From Nonomuraea turkmeniaca (lineage in GTDB: Bacteria > Actinomycetota > Actinomycetes > Streptosporangiales > Streptosporangiaceae), in assembly GCF_005889735.1 (NCBI RefSeq), contig NZ_VCKY01000086.1, positions 1-39,689 on the forward strand: a stretch of DNA of 39,689 nt, in the 5' to 3' direction. Below are positions 33,258 through 39,689 of this stretch, one piece after another. Positions within the stretch are counted from its first letter, which is position 1; the number at the start of each line of letters is the position of its first letter. The notes under the pieces are model-generated. The model did no database searches. It saw only the letters and a list, made by a program, of their open reading frames with translations, and was not told the origin of the DNA. A program made the translations under genes and the position numbers.

Positions 33258-35384
33258 ATGACCCCCTTGCGGCATGATCGTGCCGTGAGGGGCAATTGGC
33301 GCATGGTGGTGGCCGTCCTGACGGTGGTCTGCGCAGGCGTGCTCGTCCTGACCGTGCTGCTGGTCAAGGGTCTTGACACGGCCAACCAGCTCGCGGGTGT
33401 GCTCGGCCTGTCCGCTCTGGGCGTCGCGGTCGTGGGCTGGGCGCGCCGGGCGCGACCGCATCCTCCTGCACCCGCGCAGGTGGATGCCGCCGCCGCTCTT
33501 CTTCGGGGTGTGGTGCACACGCGCTGGCGGGCCGAGGCCACCAGCCGGAGCTTGTTGGACCCCAGTCCCCTCCGGGTGCGGTGGCGCGCGACCGCGCGGG
33601 AGGTGTCCGACCACCCCGAAGTGATCGGCGGAAAGATCTCCGGCACCAGCGACGCGATCGGCCGCTTCGCCCGTGACTTCATGCGCCTGCCTAGGAAACG
33701 GCTTGTCATCATCGGCGCCCCCGGATCGGGAAAGAGCACCTTGGCCCTGCTGCTGACCCTGCAACTGGCCACGGAGGCCGCCGCCGACCGCCCTGTTCCC
33801 GTCCTGCTCTCCCTGGCCTCGTGGGATCCGGATCGCGAGAGGCTCTCAGATTGGATCGCGAGGCGCATCACGACCGACTACCCCTCGATCAGCGGCGCGC
33901 CCGATTTCGGTCCCGGCATGGCCAGGCTTCTGCTTGACACAGGACGCCTGCTACCGGTGCTCGATGGACTCGACGAGATCCCCGGCGATCGAGGCGGAAG
34001 CGCGCTGGCTCAGATCAACCGGTCGATACCGGCGGATGAGCCCGTGGTCCTGGTGTGCCGCGCAGTGGAATACGAGGCGGCTGTGGACGCGGGTGATGTG
34101 CTGACCGGCGCGTACGTTATCGAGGCGCAGCCGGTCCAGGCGCCTGACGCGCTGGCCTATCTACGGAAAGTCGTGCCTCCGGGGCCGCAATCCCGAAGGT
34201 GGGCGCCCGTCTTCAACGCGCTCGAACGCGGCACGCACCCCACTCTCGCCCGAGCTCTGTCGAGCCCATTGACGATCTCGCTAGCCAGAGCTGTCTACCG
34301 CACCCAAGGCGACCCGGCGGACCTGCTCGACATAGCCGACGCGGAGGCCTTGGAAAACCACCTCATCGCCTCGCTGGTACCCTCCGCGCTGTCGGAGACC
34401 TCCTACGACATTGCCAAGGCGCTGAGGTGGCTCGGTTTTCTCGCCGACCACCTCGACGCGCTCGCCACGCACGACTTCGCGTGGTGGCGCTTGAACCGGT
34501 CACAGCGCGCCCAAACGCTCGTCGCCCACGGGTTGGTCGCCGTGCTTGTTTTGGTCACGGCGACCATCGGCCTGGTGGTGGTGGCGCGGACCGCCATGGT
34601 CGTGGCGGGGCTGTCCACCGGGGTGGCGGTGGCGTTCCTCCTTTCCCTGCACACCGTGCTGAGCAGGTCGCGGAGTGAGTCAGCGCTCGTGCAGCCCAGC
34701 CTCAGGCTGAGGGGACGGCTCGGCGCTTTGGGGCGGCATCTGGCCAACGGTCTCTGGAGAGGTCTGCTGGCCGGGCTCATCGGCGGCGGTTTGAGCGTTC
34801 TTCTCGTCAGGTTGACGGCCGGCGCCGACGTCGGAGCCGTTCGAATCCTCGTGGGCGGGACCGCCGGCGGACTCGTCGCCGGCGTGGGCAGGGCGGTCCT
34901 TTCGTGGAGCCTGGTGCCGCTGTCCCGAGCGGGTGACACCGGTCCGGCCGAAACGCTGCGCGCAGCGCGGAACCGGACGCTGGTCATCGGCGTGGGGCTC
35001 GGTGCGGCCCTCGGGCTGGCCTGCGGAGCGGTGATCGGGGTCTATCTGAGCATGATGGGCGTGGCTGGCTCCGGTGTGCTCGGCGCGGCGCTCGGCGTCG
35101 GGTACGGCATCGTGCTCGCGGCCAGCGCACTACTTACCGGGCCGTGGTTTCCCTATGCGCTGACCCGCTCGCTGCTGGCCGTCCGGGGGCGGCTGCCGTG
35201 GCGCCTGATCGCCTTCCTCGACGACCTCTATGACCTGGGCGTCCTGCGTCGGATCGGGCCCGTCTACCAGTTCAGGCACGCACGTGTCCAGGGCTTCCTG
35301 GGCAGTGCGGGTCATGGTCGGACGCGGAGCAGCCCGTCCAGCCTTTCCGCCGGCACTCGCACCGTGACAGGCTCGCAGCTGTAG
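33258..35384 (+). CDS. Membrane-anchored NACHT-domain NTPase, paralogue
   Basis: A 708-residue protein with the same plan as the one at 29724. It has two N-terminal transmembrane helices (VVAVLTVVCAGVLVLTVLLV, then LAGVLGLSALGVAVVGW). The NACHT domain has Walker A IIGAPGSGKST (about residues 151-161) and Walker B LLPVLDGLDEIPG. Several hydrophobic segments form the C-terminal half, and the shared tail is WRLIAFLDDLYDLGVLRRIG then VYQFRHARVQGF. The regions between the motifs have diverged widely, so the duplication is old. A Ser/Thr-rich C-terminal end overlaps 73 bases of the convergent membrane-protein gene. A GTG at 33285 is an alternative start. AAGGG precedes the chosen ATG. Confidence 0.88.
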   Translation: MTPLRHDRAVRGNWRMVVAVLTVVCAGVLVLTVLLVKGLDTANQLAGVLGLSALGVAVVGWARRARPHPPAPAQVDAAAALLRGVVHTRWRAEATSRSLLDPSPLRVRWRATAREVSDHPEVIGGKISGTSDAIGRFARDFMRLPRKRLVIIGAPGSGKSTLALLLTLQLATEAAADRPVPVLLSLASWDPDRERLSDWIARRITTDYPSISGAPDFGPGMARLLLDTGRLLPVLDGLDEIPGDRGGSALAQINRSIPADEPVVLVCRAVEYEAAVDAGDVLTGAYVIEAQPVQAPDALAYLRKVVPPGPQSRRWAPVFNALERGTHPTLARALSSPLTISLARAVYRTQGDPADLLDIADAEALENHLIASLVPSALSETSYDIAKALRWLGFLADHLDALATHDFAWWRLNRSQRAQTLVAHGLVAVLVLVTATIGLVVVARTAMVVAGLSTGVAVAFLLSLHTVLSRSRSESALVQPSLRLRGRLGALGRHLANGLWRGLLAGLIGGGLSVLLVRLTAGADVGAVRILVGGTAGGLVAGVGRAVLSWSLVPLSRAGDTGPAETLRAARNRTLVIGVGLGAALGLACGAVIGVYLSMMGVAGSGVLGAALGVGYGIVLAASALLTGPWFPYALTRSLLAVRGRLPWRLIAFLDDLYDLGVLRRIGPVYQFRHARVQGFLGSAGHGRTRSSPSSLSAGTRTVTGSQL

Positions 35385-38128
35385 CATACGAGGCCGCGGA
35401 ACAGGGTGAACTGCACGGCTTCGCTCCCCAGGTTCACGCCGAGGTCCGGGTCAGCCACGTCCACGCGTATGAGAGCATCCAGCAGTCCGGCCGTCCGGGG
35501 ATCCGGAAGATGCGTACGGATCACCGACGCCAGCCTGGTCATTCCGGCGCTCGACCGGATCGCGGGGACGAAGATCTCTTCCTTCGACAGCGCTCTGCGC
35601 GCGGCCACGTCAACGGTGACGACGTCACCGAAGTAGGCAGGATGTGCACCAACGCCGGTCAGGGTGAGCGCATAGCGGATCGAGACGAGCCGGTTGTCGC
35701 TCCGGACAATGGCGAAGGAATTCGTCAGTTCGGAATCCGCCGTTGCCGGATACCGCTCGAACTCGCGGAGCATCTCCTCAACGCGTGCCCGGAGAGGGGC
35801 GAACAGTTCGATGTTGACTCGCTCGTCCCCCTTGATCCGGGGGTAGGAGAGGTTCACCGACAGCCGCTCGTCGTCGTGCCGCTCGCGCCACGTATGCGTG
35901 GTCAGCTCCAACCGTACGGGCTTGGCCGCCGGCGTCATCGGGGGAAGCGCGCCCACCACCAGGAGCAGGGCGGCGCAGCCGTATGCGGCTTGAAGCCTTC
36001 GAGAGCGCGGAACCTTGCCGAGCCATACGGGCCGCCGCAGGTAGGAGACGGTCAGCCCTGCGGCGAGCCCGGTGAGGAGCCCGAGCTGCGGTCCCAGCGG
36101 GATATAGGTCTCGAACCGATCAGCCGCTCTCATGGCCGACGACGACAGCCATGCGCCGAGGACGGTACGCAGCCCGAGGGCCAGGCTTCCGGCGACGACT
36201 GACTGGCCGAGCACGGTCAGTCCCACGGCCCACGCGGCGCTTCTGTCAACGCTTCGCAGCCCGAGGTGAACCAGCCACATGAGCAGGACGATGTAGAGCG
36301 CGGCCGTGATGTTCTCCAGCAGCCAATCCGCACGAGGCTCGCCTTCCAGCGGCGACAGCCGTATCTCCGGCAAGGCCAGGAACAGTCCGTTGTCCGGGAT
36401 CGCCGTCCTGCCCAGCGGAACGCCGAGGGCCAACGCGTGGGCGGCGCCGGTCAGCAGCGCGACGGTCAAGCCGCAGATCCCTGCCTTGAGCGCGATCGCC
36501 CTGCGCTCGGCCGGCGTGGTCTTGTGAGCCTGGGCCCGTTCCTTCCATGCCTGGTATCGCTCACTCAGCTTCTCCCAGACCGCGCCGGTGTCCTTCGCCT
36601 CGGGGAAGTGGTCCAGGTCGAGAGCCTTGATCATCGCCCAGCCGATCCGGTTCATGTGCGTGAGGGCGAGCACGAGGGCCAGCGCCGGAGCGATCAGCAC
36701 GACGAACACGGCGGCCTGCGCCGGCGTCGGCAGCGGCGACGGCGTCTGAGGAGAGGCAAGCAGACCGCTCACAGGCACGGCCACGGCGATGGCCAAGGCG
36801 AGAGCCCCCCACATGGGCAGATAGGCGGTCGGCGTGAACAGGTGCGCGATCTGCCCGCGAGCCGTCAGATAGACGAGCGAACACGTCAGGACGAGCACGC
36901 CCGCGGCCAAGGCCCAGAACTGCGAGGTCGGGTGCTCGGGTGGAGTCAGAAACGACCAGCCCCGCAGCACCGTCAGCCGCCATTCCCCGCCGGGCGCCGG
37001 TGGTGATGCGAGCCGGACGGCCAGGTCCGGGACTGACGAGGCCAAAGCGACGATCGCGAGCATCGACGCCAGAGCCGTCCCCGCCGCCTCCAGGCTCCAT
37101 CCTCGCCGAGGCGCCTCGGGATCCGGCAGGGGCATGGGAGAGACCGGTGGAAGCAGCCGCTGAATCCCCGTCGACGCCAGGGCCAGTAGGAGAGGTGTAA
37201 CGGAAAGCTGCGCCGGGCTCGCCACCAGCGTCGCGCCGACGTCCTCCACGTATTCCAGGAGCCAGGCGGGGCTCAGCGGGTTCTGGCCTGCGATGGGGAT
37301 CATGCCGTCCCACACCGCCACGACGAGCGCGTACGCGACCGGAGCGGTCAAGAGCGCGATCCAGGCCAGCACGAAGGAGCGCCCCGAGAGCCCGCCGGTG
37401 GGTAACCGCTGCCGCAACGCGCGCTCCGCCTTGTACGCGAAGTACGCCGCCGCTCCGACTCCCAGCAGAGCGACGACGAGGCCCGGCAGATCGGCCACGT
37501 ACGTCGGCAGCCACCCCAGCAATCTCCAGGCCGCGTTGGTGAACCCCGCACCGGGCCAGAGCACGTCAGCCAAGCCGCGGATGGTCACCCAGACGACGAC
37601 GATGGCGGGCAGGACCCACGATCGCGGATCGAAGGAGCCGCTCTCCTTCGGAACCGGCTGCGCCGGAGCGGAACGAGCCAGGGCGACGGTGAGCAGGGCG
37701 CTCAGAGCCGCCACGGTCATGCCCCACGTGGGGGCGTACTTGATGGAGAGGATGTGTCCGCGCATCGGCGACACCACGGTCCAGGCGAGGACGGCCAGCA
37801 CGCCAGCGGGTGCTCCCGCCAGCGTGCATGCGACGATCCAGCCGCTCTTGGGGCGGCTGAAGCGGGCGCATTTGGTCACGAGGTGCGCCCCGCCGACGAG
37901 CATCGTGCAATAGACGATCACCTGGATCGCGGTGAGCGGGCCGAGGACATTCTCCGAGGCCGCGGAGGGCAAGGCCCGCGCCGCGATCCTGGCTGCCAGA
38001 CCATCGAGCAGGGAGATGGCTTCCGCGGTCTGCGGCGACATGGACAAGACCGTGACGGTCACGACCGAGCAGAAGGCCAAGGCGGAGAACGGCAGCCATC
38101 TCACTCTGCTTTCCAGGCGATACTTCAT
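35312..38128 (-). CDS. Large polytopic membrane protein with a DUF3298/RsiV-like C-terminal domain
   Basis: A 938-residue protein. The first ~740 residues contain many transmembrane helices interrupted by Pro-rich loops. A basic cytoplasmic-looking segment (WEKLSERYQAWKERAQAHKT) lies near residue 525. The last ~190 residues look like an extracytoplasmic DUF3298/RsiV domain: VNLSYPRIKGDERVN, then TLTGVGAHPAYFGDVVTVD, RRALSKEEIFVP and VQFTLFRGLVCYSCEPVTVRVPAERL (given here in parts). In RsiV this domain binds lysozyme. No sigma factor gene is adjacent. I prefer ATG 38128, which has GGAG upstream. Its 3' end overlaps the second NACHT gene. Confidence 0.7.
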   Translation of the reverse strand: MKYRLESRVRWLPFSALAFCSVVTVTVLSMSPQTAEAISLLDGLAARIAARALPSAASENVLGPLTAIQVIVYCTMLVGGAHLVTKCARFSRPKSGWIVACTLAGAPAGVLAVLAWTVVSPMRGHILSIKYAPTWGMTVAALSALLTVALARSAPAQPVPKESGSFDPRSWVLPAIVVVWVTIRGLADVLWPGAGFTNAAWRLLGWLPTYVADLPGLVVALLGVGAAAYFAYKAERALRQRLPTGGLSGRSFVLAWIALLTAPVAYALVVAVWDGMIPIAGQNPLSPAWLLEYVEDVGATLVASPAQLSVTPLLLALASTGIQRLLPPVSPMPLPDPEAPRRGWSLEAAGTALASMLAIVALASSVPDLAVRLASPPAPGGEWRLTVLRGWSFLTPPEHPTSQFWALAAGVLVLTCSLVYLTARGQIAHLFTPTAYLPMWGALALAIAVAVPVSGLLASPQTPSPLPTPAQAAVFVVLIAPALALVLALTHMNRIGWAMIKALDLDHFPEAKDTGAVWEKLSERYQAWKERAQAHKTTPAERRAIALKAGICGLTVALLTGAAHALALGVPLGRTAIPDNGLFLALPEIRLSPLEGEPRADWLLENITAALYIVLLMWLVHLGLRSVDRSAAWAVGLTVLGQSVVAGSLALGLRTVLGAWLSSSAMRAADRFETYIPLGPQLGLLTGLAAGLTVSYLRRPVWLGKVPRSRRLQAAYGCAALLLVVGALPPMTPAAKPVRLELTTHTWRERHDDERLSVNLSYPRIKGDERVNIELFAPLRARVEEMLREFERYPATADSELTNSFAIVRSDNRLVSIRYALTLTGVGAHPAYFGDVVTVDVAARRALSKEEIFVPAIRSSAGMTRLASVIRTHLPDPRTAGLLDALIRVDVADPDLGVNLGSEAVQFTLFRGLVCYSCEPVTVRVPAERLDGLLRVRP

Positions 38129-38611
38129 GAGCACTCCAGGCCGACCGTCTCCCGTCTCAACGTGGCACTGTTCTGATCACTGGGATGCGATGCGGCGCTG
38201 ATCCACGCGGGCGGGACGCGAATCGACAGCATAGAGAATTAGCGTCGGCCAGGTAGAGGTGTTTACGCGCGATGAGGACGTAGTTCGGTCACGGTGGCTT
38301 CGAGGGAGGGTGCGGATTGTTCGGGCAAGGGCTACAGGACCGTGCGCCGGGCGAACCGGGCATCGGGAAACTGCCCCTGAACATGTCCCACCGGATCAGC
38401 TGGCCGGGCTGGTGAGAGGTGCGGCCGGCGTCTATCTGATCCGGGTCGTAGTGGCCAAAGACGTGCACATGCGGCACTTCCGCAACCCGGTCAACCAACG
38501 CCTACGGTCACGCTGCGCAACCACCGAGGAAGCCGGAACCGTACCATCCCCGCCTAAATTCGAAGAGCCGATATGAAGCGAACCGTCGCAATTTCCTCCC
38601 GTCTCCGCGCA
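38129..38611. other. Intergenic stretch without a convincing gene
   Basis: This stretch holds short frames on both strands with no recognisable domain, and a weak TATGCT (38233-38228, minus strand) that could be the -10 of the membrane-protein gene. Codon use shows no consistent coding phase. I see nothing else in it. Confidence 0.4.
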
Positions 38612-38987
38612 TTATTCTGATCCCTGCGCGGGAATGCCGAGGCGGCCGCGGTACGGATGAGGTTCCTGCCAAGTCTCTTCCCAGAAGTACAGGTACGCGA
38701 GATGCTCGGAGAGGTCCGGGCGAAGATGACGGTGGAAGTCGGGATCGTCAGGCTTTCGCAGCAGCACCGTCCAGTACTCCTCGGCCGCGCGCTGGACATC
38801 GCCAAGGCGATATTCGGCCGTTTCCTCCAAGAAGTTGTGCTCGACGCGAACCGTGTCGCCGACGAAGGTAGCGTCCGAAGTTGTTTCCAACGTCGGAGGA
38901 GAGCCAGACCGCGAGAGGAACGAGCCGGTCGTCGGAGCATCGGTACTCGACGCTTCCGCCACGCAAATAGAATTCCAGACCATTCAA
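38612..38987 (-). pseudogene. Small acidic protein broken by a frameshift
   Basis: A TTG at 38987 has GGGAGG seven bases upstream (AGGGAGG-CAACC-TTG). It opens a frame reading NGLEFYLRGGSVEY, then RLVPLAVWLSSDVGNN. Near 38875 the frame ends in nonsense, while the next frame reads ATFVGDTVRVEHNFLEETAE, then LAYLYFWEETWQEPHPYRGR and a TGA at 38612. Removing one G at TTCGGACGCT rejoins them into about 124 residues. The size, acidity and position directly behind a toxin-like fragment suggest an immunity protein; no family is recognised. An ATG at 38983 would read the second frame alone but has a poorer start context. Confidence 0.5.
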
Positions 38988-39000
38988 AGGTTGCCTCCCT

Positions 39001-39240
39001 CTAGAGTTTGGGCCAGCCGTGGCCGACGTCCCCGATCGATCGGTCGTACCAACCCTCAACCCGGATGCCACCGTACATTTCCCCAGGTGCCGTCTTCCTT
39101 CTTGTGGGCGTGCTTGAATGCATCGGAATTTGCTTTGTCGACTTCCCACGCCTGCATGTCGTCGGGCCAGAAGGGTGCTCCATCCTTGATTGCCGCGCTT
39201 GGCAATTCCAGGGCGGCGGCGGTGAGGGTTCTTGAATTCG
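39001..39240 (-). pseudogene. C-terminal fragment resembling a polymorphic toxin domain
   Basis: One frame reads AAIKDGAPFWPDDMQAWEVD then FKHAHKKEDGTWGNVRWHPG and a stop at 39056. The adjacent frame continues GWYDRSIGDVGHGWPKL to a stop at 39001. Gly-, Trp- and His-rich ends of this sort are common in CDI/polymorphic toxin C-terminal modules. The N-terminal region is missing and is replaced by an IS110 remnant on the other strand. The small acidic gene follows 13 bases downstream, as an immunity gene would. The family is not identified. Confidence 0.4.
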
Positions 39241-39269
39241 ATATGTCGTTCCGGCCGGCTTGTCGGGCA

Positions 39270-39510
39270 GGCCCTGAGGCCGAACACCGCACCATCGGCG
39301 ATGCGGCCCGCACGGTGCTGCGCATGCTCGCCCGCCGGATTCTGGCCCTGACCGAGGAGATCCGCGCCCACGAGCGAGCGCTGGTCGCGATCATCACCGA
39401 ATGCGTGCCGAAGCTGCTGCAGCGGCAAGGGATCGGGCCGGACACCCCTGCCGCGCTACTCATCACCGCAGGTGACAACCCCGACCTGCTCGGCAGCGTC
39501 CGACGAATTG
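39270..39510 (+). pseudogene. IS110-family transposase remnant
   Basis: The open frame from about 39282 reads TVLRMLARRILALTEEIRA, then VPKLLQRQGIGPDTPAALL and ITAGDNPDLL. This is the segment before and including the start of the Transposase_20 domain of IS110-type DEDD transposases (PGIGPxTAxxLLxxxGDxxR/L). The N-terminal DEDD domain and the conserved Ser-containing C-terminus are absent, and no ends are seen. It is a dead fragment next to the truncated toxin-like gene. Confidence 0.75.
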
Positions 39511-39552
39511 CTCGAGGCATGTCGGCGATGACGGCCTTCTTCAACATATGGG

Positions 39553-39624
39553 CGGGTACTGGGTGCGAACCAGTGACCCCTCGCCTGTCAGAGGGGAACC
39601 TGCGCGGCCCGACTGACCGCCTCA
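39553..39624 (-). tRNA. Degenerate tRNA-like sequence
   Basis: On the minus strand ACTGG-TTCGCAC-CCAGT forms a perfect T-arm, though position 58 is C instead of A. CCCCTC/GAGGGG forms an anticodon-like stem with an 8-base loop (TGACAGGC), and GGCGG/CCGCC gives a partial acceptor. A normal D-arm and a 7-base anticodon loop are lacking. It is either a mobile-element tRNA or a decayed gene; the anticodon is not assignable with confidence. Confidence 0.4.
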
Positions 39625-39661
39625 TGAGCTGGGAGTGGTGGTGCGGTGTGTCCCGTTCCCG

Positions 39662-39689
39662 GTGGGTGGGAGGATTTGAACCTTCCGAG
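39662..39689 (-). tRNA. 3' end of a tRNA-like sequence cut by the window edge
   Basis: The minus strand reads GGAAGG-TTCAAAT-CCTCC followed by CACCCACC, which looks like a T-arm (one mismatch) and an acceptor 3' strand of a tRNA whose 5' part lies beyond 39689. Together with the preceding element it suggests a small tRNA cluster. Confidence 0.35.

Noticed and set aside
25360..39689. Perfect attL/attR pair using the tRNA-Pro 3' end
   Set aside because: The only similar sequence at the right end shares just the T-loop core GGTTCAAATCC, which is common to many tRNAs.

Overview
The window is high-GC DNA with many GTG starts, short 4-base gene overlaps, a WhiB-family regulator, a Crp-type regulator and a type II/Tad cluster. 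It is chromosomal DNA of an actinomycete. The first 25.2 kb follows, with few losses, the gene order I recall for Mycobacterium tuberculosis Rv3657c-Rv3683 and Streptomyces coelicolor around SCO3557-SCO3580. A Streptosporangiales-type genome is my best guess, but the sequence does not prove it.

Region 1 (1-5.0 kb, leftward): a Tad (Flp pilus-type) cluster with a partial TadC-like gene, TadB, the TadA ATPase and a CpaE/Ssd-like protein. Behind it is a small RNA that I identify as the actinobacterial 6C RNA (two hairpins with seven-C loops), then a degenerate Fic-domain protein.

Region 2 (5.0-25.4 kb): the conserved core. It holds acetyl-CoA synthetase, a holin-like membrane protein, an EphE-like hydrolase, a DUF309 protein, an aldo/keto reductase-TetR pair, a MarP-like membrane protease, a HEAT-repeat protein, a NUDIX hydrolase, endonuclease III and a kinase-lobe-like protein. 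It continues with Crp, a metallo-beta-lactamase-fold hydrolase, a second NUDIX protein, RidA, a tiny DUF4177 protein, two ArsA-type ATPases, WblA/WhiB4, the bifunctional penicillin-binding protein PonA2, a YqeY protein, a metallophosphoesterase and tRNA-Pro(CGG). Many of these relate to stress, envelope and redox. A four-copy 110-bp tandem repeat fills one convergent gap and supplies the 3' end of the DUF309 gene.

Region 3 (25.4-39.7 kb): an accessory island behind the tRNA gene, which I read as the remains of an actinomycete integrative and conjugative element (AICE) of pSAM2 type. It keeps a frameshifted tyrosine integrase, an excisionase and a RepA-like ATPase. Next is an ORF that looks like an in-frame deletion chimera of the transfer ATPase and the replication primase. 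The cargo is two paralogous membrane-anchored NACHT NTPases on either side of a DEDDh-type exonuclease, then a 938-residue membrane protein with a DUF3298/RsiV-like C-terminus. The right end is a scrap yard: a frameshifted small protein, a toxin-like C-terminal fragment, an IS110 transposase remnant and two tRNA-like sequences. The NACHT/exonuclease cassette is the most plausible candidate for an undescribed (possibly anti-phage) system; that role is inference.
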